Source: an uncultured Ruminococcus sp. (GTDB taxonomy: Bacteria; Bacillota; Clostridia; Oscillospirales; Ruminococcaceae). Taken from it: a stretch of DNA of 64,000 bases. Shown in pieces: positions 40,451 to 50,097 of the stretch. A program made the position numbers and the translations under genes. The notes under the pieces are model-generated. The model was not told the DNA's origin, did no database searches, and saw only the letters and a list, made by a program, of their open reading frames with translations. The stretch is from positions 372,001 through 436,000 of the forward strand of contig NZ_CAKSNX010000001.1 in assembly GCF_934476685.1 (NCBI RefSeq). The letters are read 5' to 3'. Within the stretch, counting starts at the first letter, position 1. Each line of letters starts with the position of its first letter.

Positions 40451-43396
40451 GTGAAAAACACAATGTTTAGGCGTGTTATTTCTTCAGCTCTGGCAATCAT
40501 GCTGACAGCAACTTGCTTTGTTCCGACAGCTTTTGCCGATACAGCGGAAGATACAGACGCACTAGGCACTCAGGACGCCGCTCAGGACGAGGCGTCTGCG
40601 ACTACGGGCACCGACGCTATCCGACAGACTTCTTACACGAACTACGTTAAGAAATATGCGGATGCGGCAAGACCTCAGACTGATGATATCACTGTAATGG
40701 GCGCTGATTATAAGTCCAAGAGTGACGATCTTTCACAGGGTGACACAACTTTTGACGGAAGATCAGACGTTCTCTACTGGGCAAATCAGACAGGCTCAGT
40801 TACATACGAGGTCACAGTACCGGAAGACGGCTGCTACAATATGAAAATGTCCTATCAGGCTCTGGAGGGCAGCACGAGCGACGTGCAGTTCTCACTGCTT
40901 ATAGACGGTGAAAGTCCATATGCAACAGCTTCAAGAATTACGCTGAACAAGAGATGGGTAAACGAAACCGACATCAAACAGGACTCAAAGGGAAACGATA
41001 TGCGTCCCGGTCAGGTAGAAAGCCTTTGCTGGCAGGAAACCCCTCTTGAGGATATAGACGGTCTTTTCAACGAGCCGCTTATGTTCTACATGACAGCGGG
41101 CACACACGAGATCACACTCGAATCAGAAAAGGCACAGTTCGTTCTGGAAAAGCTTACTGTTTACCAGTATGAAGCTCCGGAAGCTTACACAGCTCCTTCT
41201 GACAGCGATCTCAAACAGACACAGGGACAGACGATCACCCTCGAAGGTGAAACTGCTCAGTACAAGTCTGCAAGAACACTTTATCCTACTTCTGACAAGA
41301 CGTCTTATATGACATCTTCAGTAAACGGATCAAGCCCGACAAAGACAAGATACAATACGATCGGCGGCGGCAGCTGGACACAGTCAACACAGACTGTAAC
41401 ATGGGAATTCAATGTTGAAAATGACGGCTACTACAAGCTCGGCATCTTCGGCAGACAGGACCAGATGAGAGGTATGTACTCAAACAGACGCCTCTACATC
41501 GACGGTGTAGTTCCATGCAGCGAGGCTGACAGAATCAAGTTTTACTATAACACCGACTGGAACGTTGTGACTCCTGAAACAGACAGCGGCGAACCGCTCT
41601 ATTTCTATCTCTCAGCAGGAACCCACACTCTTGCTCTTGAGGCTGTACCTGGAGAGATCGGCGAGATCATGGGTGAGCTTGATGAAACAGTATTTGACAT
41701 CAACAGCTATTACAGACAGATCAGACAGATCACAGGTCCTGATCCGGACGAATACAACAACTACATGATCGACGTTGCTATCCCTTCTATCATCGACGAC
41801 TTCAAGTCTTATGCACAGACACTCAGAGATAAGAAGGCAGAGATCGAGGAACTTTCAGGTTCAGGCGGAACAGAAGCCGAAACACTTGAAAAAATGGCTA
41901 TCGTTCTTGACAAGTGCGTTAAGAAACCTGACCTTATCCCTGAGATGATGAGCCAGATCAAGGATAACGTAACATCAGTTTCTTCATTCATCAACCAGTA
42001 CCGTGAACAGCCTCTCGAAGTTGATAAGCTTGAGATCGTGTCATCTGACGTTGAGTTCTCAGAGTGCGAAGGTACATTCTTCGGTTCACTTTCAAACGGC
42101 TTCCAGGCATTCATCGGTTCATTCTTTGAAGATTACAACTCACTCTCTGATGATGACGATTCAGAGGCTATGGAGTGCTGGGTAACACTCGGACGTGATA
42201 ACGCTCAGGTAATCAAGGAGATCATCGACAGTGACTACAACCCGACAGCAAGCACAAAGATCAATCTTAAGCTTGTACAGGGCGGTATCATTGAAGCAAC
42301 ATTCTCAGGCAAGGGTCCTGACCTCGCACTCTTCATGGGCGGCGACTTCCCGATCCAGCTGGCAGCAAGAGGCGTACTTACTGACATTTCCAAGTACAGC
42401 GATTTTGAAGAACAGACAAAGAAGTATGCTGAAAACGCAATGGTTCTTTATCAGTACAACGGCGGTACATACGGTCTGCCTTGCGAACAGAGATTCCCTG
42501 TTCTCTTCTATCGTTCAGACGTACTTGCAGAGTATGACATCGATCCTGATACAGACCTCGCAACATGGGACGGTCTTATCAACTGCCTGCCAACACTTCA
42601 GAGAAACTATCTCGAAGTTGGTCTTACACTTCCTGTTGCAGCAAGTACAGGCGGCGTAACAACTATCTCAGCTATTACTGAAAACGGTAATACATTCGCT
42701 ATGCTGCTCCTCCAGCAGGGTCTTAACTACTACACAGAGGATCAGACAGCTACTACATTCGACACACAGGAAGCTATCAACGCTTTCGATACATGGACGA
42801 AGTTCTATACAACATACAGCTTCAGCCAGACATACGACGCATTCACAAGATTCAGACAGGGCGATATGCCGATCGTTATCAAGGATTACACATTCTATAA
42901 CCAGCTCGCAGTTGCTGCTCCTGAGATCAAGGGATGCTGGGGATTCAGAGCTGTTCCGGGAACAGTAGACGAAAACGGCAACATCAACCACGCTGCAAAC
43001 TCCGAAGGTTCAGCTGCTATCATCTTCACAAAGGCTCCTGACCAGGAGGGTGCTTGGAACTTCATCAAGTGGTTCACAGATACTGACACTCAGGTCAAGT
43101 ATGGTAACAACATCGAGTCTGTACTCGGTACAATGGGCCGTTACGCAACAGCTAACCAGGAAGCTCTCAAGCAGCTTTCATGGACAACAACAGAATCCGA
43201 GCTTCTTCTCGATCAGATGAACGCTCAGGTAGAGATCCCGATCATTCCTGCATCTTACGGTGTTACACGTAACGTTATGAACGCATTCAGAAGCGTTGTA
43301 AATGATTATGAGAACGCAAGAGATACACTGTTCTGGTATAATAAGGACATCAACGCCGAGATCACACGTAAGCGTGCCGATCTTGGTATCGACTAG
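40451..43396 (+). CDS. Large secreted solute-binding protein with N-terminal beta-sandwich modules
   Basis: 981 residues from GTG 40451 (AAAGGTGG upstream). A signal peptide ends in PTAFA-D, a type I site without a lipobox, so the protein is not lipid-anchored. Two carbohydrate-binding-like beta-sandwich modules follow (about 75-245 and 255-415); both contain a V-x-x-DG-C/Y-Y-x-x-x-M/L pattern (VPEDGCYNMKMSY, VENDGYYKLGIFG) and F/Y-Y-M/L-T/S-A-G-T-H (FYMTAGTHEITLE, FYLSAGTHTLALE). A helical linker (about 420-520) leads into a CUT1-type binding fold (about 560-960) with DLALFMGGDFPIQLAARG and QEGAWNFIKWFTD. First of the transport genes proper. Confidence 0.9.
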   Translation: MKNTMFRRVISSALAIMLTATCFVPTAFADTAEDTDALGTQDAAQDEASATTGTDAIRQTSYTNYVKKYADAARPQTDDITVMGADYKSKSDDLSQGDTTFDGRSDVLYWANQTGSVTYEVTVPEDGCYNMKMSYQALEGSTSDVQFSLLIDGESPYATASRITLNKRWVNETDIKQDSKGNDMRPGQVESLCWQETPLEDIDGLFNEPLMFYMTAGTHEITLESEKAQFVLEKLTVYQYEAPEAYTAPSDSDLKQTQGQTITLEGETAQYKSARTLYPTSDKTSYMTSSVNGSSPTKTRYNTIGGGSWTQSTQTVTWEFNVENDGYYKLGIFGRQDQMRGMYSNRRLYIDGVVPCSEADRIKFYYNTDWNVVTPETDSGEPLYFYLSAGTHTLALEAVPGEIGEIMGELDETVFDINSYYRQIRQITGPDPDEYNNYMIDVAIPSIIDDFKSYAQTLRDKKAEIEELSGSGGTEAETLEKMAIVLDKCVKKPDLIPEMMSQIKDNVTSVSSFINQYREQPLEVDKLEIVSSDVEFSECEGTFFGSLSNGFQAFIGSFFEDYNSLSDDDDSEAMECWVTLGRDNAQVIKEIIDSDYNPTASTKINLKLVQGGIIEATFSGKGPDLALFMGGDFPIQLAARGVLTDISKYSDFEEQTKKYAENAMVLYQYNGGTYGLPCEQRFPVLFYRSDVLAEYDIDPDTDLATWDGLINCLPTLQRNYLEVGLTLPVAASTGGVTTISAITENGNTFAMLLLQQGLNYYTEDQTATTFDTQEAINAFDTWTKFYTTYSFSQTYDAFTRFRQGDMPIVIKDYTFYNQLAVAAPEIKGCWGFRAVPGTVDENGNINHAANSEGSAAIIFTKAPDQEGAWNFIKWFTDTDTQVKYGNNIESVLGTMGRYATANQEALKQLSWTTTESELLLDQMNAQVEIPIIPASYGVTRNVMNAFRSVVNDYENARDTLFWYNKDINAEITRKRADLGID

Positions 43397-43412
43397 GAAA
43401 GGAGAGTAACAT

Positions 43413-44354
43413 ATGGCTAAAAAGGCTAATCCGGACGTACCTGTTATAAAACAGGGAAAATGGGCCTATACCTGGCATATGATGAAGGCTAACAAGGCTT
43501 GTTACTTCATGCTCCTGCCTTTTATGGTGTTCTTTATCCTGTTTACGGTCGTACCGGTAGTAATGTCCCTACCAATGGGCTTTACTAACTTCAATATGAT
43601 CCAGACTCCTCAGTTTGTAGGTCTGTCTAACTTCTATACGCTCTTCGTAAACGACGACGTATTCATGATCGCTATAAGAAACACTCTTATCTTTGCGATC
43701 TTCACAGGTCCTTTCTCTTATGTGCTCAGCTTCCTTATCGCTTGGCTGATCAATGAGATGAATCCATTCCTGAAAACATTCTTCACATTCGTTTTCTATG
43801 CACCTTCAATGACAACTTCTGTTTATGTAACATGGCAGCTCATTCTTTCAGGTGACTCATACGGATACCTCAACGCTATCCTTATCGACCTCGGTATCTT
43901 CACCGAGCCTGCACAGTGGCTGACAGATACAAACTACATTCTTGCAGTAGTTATTATCGTACAGCTGTGGATGTCAATGGGCGCAGGCTTCCTTGCGATC
44001 CGTGCAGGTTTCCAGAACATCGACAAGTCAATGTACGAAGCAGGCGCTATCGAAGGTATCAAGAACAGATGGCAGGAGCTTTTCAAGATCACAATCCCTT
44101 CAATGGGACCTCAGCTTCTGTTCGCTGCCGTAATGCAGATATCTTCTTCATTCACAGTCGGTGTTGTTGGTCAGAACCTCGTTGGTCTGCCGTCAACAGA
44201 CTATGCAGCTCACACAATAATGAACCACGCAACAGACTACGGTTACACTCGTTACGAGATGGGTTACTCGTCTGCAATATGCTTCGTTCTGTTCGCTGCA
44301 ATGCTCCTTGCCAACAAGGGTGTAAACTGGCTCTTGGGCAAGTATCTTGATTAA
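43413..44354 (+). CDS. CUT1-type sugar ABC permease, MalF-like (pair A)
   Basis: 313 residues, six membrane helices. The EAA loop that contacts the ATPase is YEAGAIEGIKNRWQELFKITIPSMGP (about 208-233), normal for MalF-like subunits. AAAGGAG precedes the ATG and it lies 16 bp after the binding-protein gene. It pairs with the next gene to form the membrane channel for a carbohydrate. Confidence 0.93.
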   Translation: MAKKANPDVPVIKQGKWAYTWHMMKANKACYFMLLPFMVFFILFTVVPVVMSLPMGFTNFNMIQTPQFVGLSNFYTLFVNDDVFMIAIRNTLIFAIFTGPFSYVLSFLIAWLINEMNPFLKTFFTFVFYAPSMTTSVYVTWQLILSGDSYGYLNAILIDLGIFTEPAQWLTDTNYILAVVIIVQLWMSMGAGFLAIRAGFQNIDKSMYEAGAIEGIKNRWQELFKITIPSMGPQLLFAAVMQISSSFTVGVVGQNLVGLPSTDYAAHTIMNHATDYGYTRYEMGYSSAICFVLFAAMLLANKGVNWLLGKYLD

Positions 44355-44372
44355 AGGAGGGGAGTATCACAA

Positions 44373-45275
44373 ATGGCTAGAAAAAGAAAAAAGCAGCAAT
44401 CAATAGAAAAGCTGAAAGTCAAGGATAAGCGCAAGCGTGTCAACGGTTCGCTGGGCGGAGATATCTGTATCTTCATCTTCCTCGTACTTCTTGGAATATT
44501 CATGGTATTCCCTCTTTACTATTCAGTTATACAGTCATTAAAGCCGGTTGAGGAACTCTTCGTATTCCCTCCAAAGCTTTATGTACTTAATCCTACGGGA
44601 CACAACTTCTCAGATATGTTCAAGGTTGCGGCAAGCTCATGGCAGGTCCCGCTCTCAAGATATATCTTCAACAGCTTCTTCATTACTATCGTTATCTGTG
44701 CTGCGAACCTTTTCGTTTGCTGCTGTGCGGCATTTGTACTTTCAAAGTGCAAGTTCCCAGGCAACAAGGTCGTAAACCAGATAATCGTCGTAGCTCTTCT
44801 GTTTGCTTCAAACGCAACATGGATCATGCAGTTCCTTGTAATGGCTAAGCTGCACATGATCGATACATACTGGGCACTCATCCTCCCAAGCGTATCGACA
44901 GCAATGAACCTTTACCTTATGCGTCAGAGTATGACTTCTATCCATGATTCAATGGTAGAGGCTGCTAAGGTGGACGGAGCAGGACTGTTCAGAATATGCT
45001 GGCAGATCGTTGTTCCGAACTCAAAGCCTGCTCTGATGACTCTGATAATCTTTGCGTTCCAGGGCGCATGGAACATTCAGGGCGGAGTTCTTACATACTC
45101 CGAGGAACTTAAAACACTACCAACAGTTGTACAGCAGATCACAATGGCAGGTCTTGCACGTCAGGGCGTAACATTCGCAGCTTCAGTTGTACTTCTGGTA
45201 CCACCGCTTCTTGTATTCCTTATCGCTCAGGGTAACGTTATGGAAACAATGGCAAACTCCGGTATGAAGGATTAA
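44373..45275 (+). CDS. CUT1-type sugar ABC permease, MalG-like (pair A)
   Basis: 300 residues: a very basic N-terminus (RKRKKQQSIEKLKVKDKRKR), six membrane helices and the EAA loop VEAAKVDGAGLFRICWQIVVPNSKP (about 190-214). AAAGGAGGGG precedes the ATG. Partner of the preceding MalF-like permease. Confidence 0.93.
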   Translation: MARKRKKQQSIEKLKVKDKRKRVNGSLGGDICIFIFLVLLGIFMVFPLYYSVIQSLKPVEELFVFPPKLYVLNPTGHNFSDMFKVAASSWQVPLSRYIFNSFFITIVICAANLFVCCCAAFVLSKCKFPGNKVVNQIIVVALLFASNATWIMQFLVMAKLHMIDTYWALILPSVSTAMNLYLMRQSMTSIHDSMVEAAKVDGAGLFRICWQIVVPNSKPALMTLIIFAFQGAWNIQGGVLTYSEELKTLPTVVQQITMAGLARQGVTFAASVVLLVPPLLVFLIAQGNVMETMANSGMKD

Positions 45276-45317
45276 TCGTATTTAACATTAAACTAAAAAG
45301 GAAATAGGTGATAAGTA

Positions 45318-46937
45318 GTGTTGAGAATTAAAAACTCTCTGAAGAAAATTCTCTGCGTATCAATGGCTGCAGCGGCTGCACTGTCTATGACGATGACATC
45401 CTTTGCTGCCGAGCCTTATGAATCCTATATTTACGATACATGGGAAGACGCTATCCCGTCACAGAACGCATATCGTATCGACAGGACCGTAACGGGCGCA
45501 GATATGGGACTTGCAAGACTTGCAGACCCGACCGACGCACTCTACATTGAGGGCGCATCAACAAGCCTCAGCAATCCGAAAGATCTCTTCTTCGATCCAG
45601 ACGAAAAGATCTTCTGGGTAGCAGATACAGACAACAACAGAGTTCTCAGACTGGATCTTGATCTTCAGGTAACAGGCGTTTACACAGGCGTTTGGGGCAG
45701 CTCAGAGATCAATGTCGGCGAGGACGGCGAATCAAAGTTCGCTTCTCCTTCAGGTATTTACAGTAAGAGAAGTCTTTACACAAACGATCTGTACATCTAC
45801 ATTGCGGACTATGACAACTCAAGAGTTCTCAAGGCAACAGTAGATTCAGACAGAAAGCTCTCACTGGTTCAGGAATACACAAAGCCTGACACAGAGCTTT
45901 ATCAGGTAGAAACATTCAACCCTTCAAAGGTCATCGCAGACCTTGCTGAAAACGTATATGCAGTTTGCTCATCAGTAAACACAGGTTCTGTACAGTTCAA
46001 CAAGGACGGCGAGTTCCAGGGATTCTACGGCGCAAACAGAGTTGAAGTTACAGCTGCTGTTGTTGCTCAGAAGCTTTGGAGAAAGATCGCATCAAACGAG
46101 CAGATCGCAGGTATGACAAGAAACGTTCCTGTTGAGTACGCTAACTTCGATGTTGATGATGACGGATTCATCTATACAGTAACTGAGGCCGCTAACACGA
46201 CAACAGACGCTGTTAAGAAGCTTAATCCGGCTGGATACAACATCTGGGATAACGCTGCCGGCGATGAATACACATTCGGCGACATCGCAGCTGAGTATGA
46301 TGCAACAACAAACTCTTCATACTCCACAAGACTTACTGACATCGTTGTATCAGACAACGGTATCATCAATGTTCTTGACTTCTCGACCGGACGTGTGTTC
46401 CAGTACGACCGTAACGCTAACCTCCTCTGCATCTTCGGTACAAAGAATTCTACCAACGACCAGAGAGGAAGCTTCTCCAATCCTAATGCGGTAGAGGCTT
46501 ACGGCAATAACATCTACGTTATCGACGGTTCAAAGAACGATATCACAGTTTACTCTGAAACTACTTTCGGAAAGCTCATGCATCAGGCTGTTGAGCTTTA
46601 TGATGAGGGCAGATACACAGAGGCTAAGCCGATCTGGGAAGACGTTATCAAGAGAGACGGCGGTTATCCGCTCGCTTACATAGGTCTTGGTAAGGCTGCT
46701 CTTAACGAGGGCGAGTACACAAAGGCTCTTGACTATTTTGAAACTGCATACGATCAGGACGACTATGATAAGGCGTTCAAGTATGCAAGAGAAGATTTTG
46801 TTGAGGAGAACTTTACAGTGATGATCGTTGTACTGATCGTTGTTATCGTATGGCTCTTCGTTCTGGCAAGACTTCACAAGAAAAACATCTACCTTATCAA
46901 GGGTAGGATCAAGAAAAAAGAAAAGGAGGGAAACTAA
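45318..46937 (+). CDS. NHL beta-propeller and TPR membrane-anchored protein
   Basis: 539 residues from GTG 45318. A signal peptide (ends in TSFAAE) precedes six-bladed NHL-type repeats (about 75-410) with the recurring N-P-x-D-L/A-F/V-x-D and V-A-D-T-D-N-N-R-V-L-R-L pattern (LSNPKDLFFDPDEKIFWVADTDNNRVLRL, IADYDNSRVLKA, FSNPNAVEAYGNNIYVID; here given as separate blades). A TPR pair follows (about 415-480), then a C-terminal TM helix (IVVLIVVIVWLFVLARL) with a Lys-rich cytoplasmic end. The topology puts the propeller outside. It may bind glycan or a partner protein of the transporter. It ends one base before the YIP1 gene. Confidence 0.86.
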   Translation: MLRIKNSLKKILCVSMAAAAALSMTMTSFAAEPYESYIYDTWEDAIPSQNAYRIDRTVTGADMGLARLADPTDALYIEGASTSLSNPKDLFFDPDEKIFWVADTDNNRVLRLDLDLQVTGVYTGVWGSSEINVGEDGESKFASPSGIYSKRSLYTNDLYIYIADYDNSRVLKATVDSDRKLSLVQEYTKPDTELYQVETFNPSKVIADLAENVYAVCSSVNTGSVQFNKDGEFQGFYGANRVEVTAAVVAQKLWRKIASNEQIAGMTRNVPVEYANFDVDDDGFIYTVTEAANTTTDAVKKLNPAGYNIWDNAAGDEYTFGDIAAEYDATTNSSYSTRLTDIVVSDNGIINVLDFSTGRVFQYDRNANLLCIFGTKNSTNDQRGSFSNPNAVEAYGNNIYVIDGSKNDITVYSETTFGKLMHQAVELYDEGRYTEAKPIWEDVIKRDGGYPLAYIGLGKAALNEGEYTKALDYFETAYDQDDYDKAFKYAREDFVEENFTVMIVVLIVVIVWLFVLARLHKKNIYLIKGRIKKKEKEGN

Positions 46938-47567
46938 ATGTATGAATTTACACCTTTAGGCTGGGTAAGACACTGTGTTCTTCATCCTGTTGAAGGCTTT
47001 GAGGACCTGAGATGGAAAAAGCAGGGCTCAATGAAAATTTCAATGGTCATTGTTTTCCTTCTGTTCGTGGCTATGGTAGCTGACAGACAGCTTACCGGTT
47101 TCCAGTTCAACAACAACTATGTAAAGATCTTCAACGTTGTTCCGCTTATCGTACAGTCTGTTGTTTACTACTTCACATGGGTAATAGGCAACTGGTCGAT
47201 CTGTACTCTGCTGGACGGCGAGGGAACTTTCAAGAGGATCGCTATCAACTCAGCGTATGCTCTTGTTCCTTACATCGTTTGCACATTCATTAAGGTGATC
47301 CTTTCAAACCTCCTCGTACAGGACGAGTCGATCTGGATAAGCGCTATATCAATTCTCGGTATGTGCTGGTCGATAATCCTTATGATACAGGCAATGAGAG
47401 CTGTTCACCAGTATTCATTCAGCAAGACGCTGGTTTCAATGATCCTGACATTGCTTGCAATGCTCCTTATTCTGTTCCTTGCGATCCTTCTTCTCTCATT
47501 GTTCCAGCAGGTTTACGTATTCGGTTATTCAATCTACACAGAGATTGCATATAGAATCAGAGGCTAA
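46938..47567 (+). CDS. YIP1-family integral membrane protein
   Basis: 209 residues, five membrane helices with the Yip1 layout: a soluble start (EFTPLGWVRHCVLHPVEGFEDLRW) typical of bacterial YIP1 proteins, then MKISMVIVFLLFVAMVADRQ and helices to the C-terminus. AAAGGAGGGAAACTAA overlaps the end of the preceding gene; the ATG abuts its stop. Eukaryotic Yip1 proteins act in membrane traffic; the bacterial function is unknown. Its place between NHL and DUF5696 genes suggests it anchors or assembles a surface complex. Confidence 0.9.
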   Translation: MYEFTPLGWVRHCVLHPVEGFEDLRWKKQGSMKISMVIVFLLFVAMVADRQLTGFQFNNNYVKIFNVVPLIVQSVVYYFTWVIGNWSICTLLDGEGTFKRIAINSAYALVPYIVCTFIKVILSNLLVQDESIWISAISILGMCWSIILMIQAMRAVHQYSFSKTLVSMILTLLAMLLILFLAILLLSLFQQVYVFGYSIYTEIAYRIRG

Positions 47568-47587
47568 ATAGAAACGGTGGTGTAAAA

Positions 47588-50095
47588 ATGCATAACAAAA
47601 GTTATAAAAAGGCTATCGTCTTTGCGCTGTGTCTTACAATGCTGGCGCCTCTTGGTTCTATGGCAGTATCCTCCGCAGCTGACAGTTCGGAGGCAGGGGA
47701 TACATCAAGCTCCGCTGCAGGTACGGAAAGCACAGACTCAACTGCTGATACAGCAGATGAAACTGCCGCTGCCGATGAGGGCGAGGCTGTTGTGACTTCC
47801 GATGAATCGGCAGATGCAGCTGTTGCTGATGACGCTGAGGCAGATGCGGAAACCACAGACACCGCTGCAGATGATGAGGACAAGGTCGAGATGCTCACAA
47901 ACGAGCAGGCCATTGCTCTTGAAAGCTGCGAGCAGGTGGCAGAGAACGATAACTTTATACTCTACTGCGACGAGGAAAACGAAAGACTTTGTCTTTACGT
48001 TAAAAAGTCGGGCAGATATTGGTGGACTTCACCTATAAATATTGACGCTGACGAAACGATCGTTGATACTGCAAAGCAGACTTCAATGAAGAGCGCTGTT
48101 CGTAAGCAGATCGCTTCAAGCTGCGCTATCAAGGTCGGCGACCTCAGACAGGAAAAGAGAACAGAATCTGCTGCTCCTCTTTACTCCAACAAGGCAAGAA
48201 CAACATTCAAGACAGAAGCTGACGGTGTGGCTATTACATACAAGTATTCCAGCGAGGGTGTTACTCTCACGGTTCACTATCAGCTCTGCGATGATAACCT
48301 TTATGTTTACTGCGACACAAGTGAGATCGTTGAGGACAACATCTCAACTGTTGACGGTAAGATACTTACAAAGCTTCAGCTTGCGCCTTACTTTGCAGCT
48401 GTTCCTTCAACAGATGAAACGGGCGCTGAAACTCAGGGCTATATGATAGTTCCTGACGGAAGCGGTGCAGTCATCAACTACAATAACGGCAAGGGCAGCT
48501 ACCCTGACTACAACCAGCAGGTCTACGGCAGAGATTATACAGCCGTTCCGCTCACAGCTCCTAGAGTTACCGAGCAGGCTTATCTCCCTGTACTTGCTAC
48601 TGTAAACGGTTCTTCCGGTATCGTTGCGGTTTGCTCCGACGGCGACTCCAACGTTTACGCAAGAGCGCAGGTAAGCGGTCAGAACAAGCAGGTATACAAC
48701 AACTGCTACTTCGAGTTTGAAACACGTTCATCAGACGCATTCTTCATGAGCGGCGACAGCTCCAACAAGATCACCGTATTTGAAAAGGACAATATCAAGA
48801 CTGACAGATTCGGTGTTCGTTACTACGCTGTTGATTCAGACGACGGAGAAGATGTAAACTATGCGGACTGCGCAGCAGTTTACAGAAACTATCTCATCAA
48901 CGAAAAGGGGCTTACAGCAAAGGCTGAGGATAATTCAAACAACCTTTACCTCGACCTCTACGGCGGAGTTATCAAGCGTACTTCTATCTGCGGTCTGCCT
49001 TTCAATCTCAAGACTGAGATCACAGGCTTCGATCAGGCAGGAGAGATCGTTGACGAACTCAAGTCAAACGGCGTTGATACATTTACTGTAAATTACAATG
49101 ACTGGACAAACGCTTCTATCAAGGGCAAGATCTCAACAGAGGTCAAGCCGTCAGGAACACTTGGCGGTTCAAGCGACTTTGAAGATTTCCTTGCTACTGA
49201 GAACGCAACAGTTTATCCGTCACTCAACAACTTCACAATGGATTCAAGCTCATCAGGTTACTTCACTCTGACAAGCACAGCAATAAGAATTTCAAACGCT
49301 TATTCAAGACAGTCCTCATACAGCCTCTCATTCGGAGTTGCTAAGAAGGGCGTTGCACCGGCTCTGCTTTCACCTAACAAGTACACACAGGCTTTTGAGG
49401 AAATGATCGAAAGCTACGGCGATGAGGATATCTCAAATGCAGGTTTCGGACTGTTCTCTTCAAGACTCGTTGGAGATTACACAAGAAAAGAACCTTCAAG
49501 CAGAAACAAGACAATGAACACCATTGTTGAACAGTACGCAGCAGCTCAGAACAGCATAGGTTCACTTATCGCTGACGAGGCTAACGCTTATGTACTTCCT
49601 TACGTTTCAACAGTTACAAACGTTCCTGTATCATCAAGCGGATTCAACGTAACAGACTACGATATCCCATTCTATCAGATGGTACTTCACGGATACGTTC
49701 CTTACTCCTCAACTTCTATCAACAAGAGTTCAAATTCTGATGAGACCTTCCTGCTCTCTATCGCATCAGGTTCACAGATCCATTACGATATGACTTATGT
49801 TGACGCAGACACTCTTCAGGATACAGATTACAACGACCTGTATTATACCAACTACAAGGGTTGGACAGAGCTTGCTGCTAAACAGTATAAGGCTGCTAAC
49901 GACGTTCTTTCCGCTGTTTCAGGCTATACTATCTCAAAGTATGAGGTAAGCGAGGACGGAAACCAGCTCACAACAACTTACTCCAAGGACGGAGCAAGCG
50001 ACGTTGTTATCACAGTTGACAAGGCTAACGCTGTTGCAACTGTTGACGGCAAGACAGTTGAGCTTACAGATTGTATTGAAGGAGGTTTGGAATAA
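47588..50095 (+). CDS. DUF5696-like secreted protein, possibly a glycoside hydrolase-like barrel
   Basis: 835 residues. A signal peptide (about 1-29, ending SSAA-D) precedes a 70-residue Ser/Thr/Asp/Glu-rich linker, a beta-sandwich-like region (about 105-440: YVKKSGRYWWTSP, GYMIVPDGSGAVINYNNGKG, DRFGVRYYAVDSDDG) and a region with alternating strands and helices (about 460-750: GEIVDELKSNGVDTFTVNYNDW, TVYPSLNNFTMDSSSSGYF, AYVLPYVSTVTNVPVSS). No transmembrane or wall anchor is seen. The plan resembles GH31/36/101-like enzymes, but I cannot assign catalytic residues. It probably handles the glycan imported by the surrounding permeases. Confidence 0.82.
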   Translation: MHNKSYKKAIVFALCLTMLAPLGSMAVSSAADSSEAGDTSSSAAGTESTDSTADTADETAAADEGEAVVTSDESADAAVADDAEADAETTDTAADDEDKVEMLTNEQAIALESCEQVAENDNFILYCDEENERLCLYVKKSGRYWWTSPINIDADETIVDTAKQTSMKSAVRKQIASSCAIKVGDLRQEKRTESAAPLYSNKARTTFKTEADGVAITYKYSSEGVTLTVHYQLCDDNLYVYCDTSEIVEDNISTVDGKILTKLQLAPYFAAVPSTDETGAETQGYMIVPDGSGAVINYNNGKGSYPDYNQQVYGRDYTAVPLTAPRVTEQAYLPVLATVNGSSGIVAVCSDGDSNVYARAQVSGQNKQVYNNCYFEFETRSSDAFFMSGDSSNKITVFEKDNIKTDRFGVRYYAVDSDDGEDVNYADCAAVYRNYLINEKGLTAKAEDNSNNLYLDLYGGVIKRTSICGLPFNLKTEITGFDQAGEIVDELKSNGVDTFTVNYNDWTNASIKGKISTEVKPSGTLGGSSDFEDFLATENATVYPSLNNFTMDSSSSGYFTLTSTAIRISNAYSRQSSYSLSFGVAKKGVAPALLSPNKYTQAFEEMIESYGDEDISNAGFGLFSSRLVGDYTRKEPSSRNKTMNTIVEQYAAAQNSIGSLIADEANAYVLPYVSTVTNVPVSSSGFNVTDYDIPFYQMVLHGYVPYSSTSINKSSNSDETFLLSIASGSQIHYDMTYVDADTLQDTDYNDLYYTNYKGWTELAAKQYKAANDVLSAVSGYTISKYEVSEDGNQLTTTYSKDGASDVVITVDKANAVATVDGKTVELTDCIEGGLE

Positions 50096-50097
50096 TA

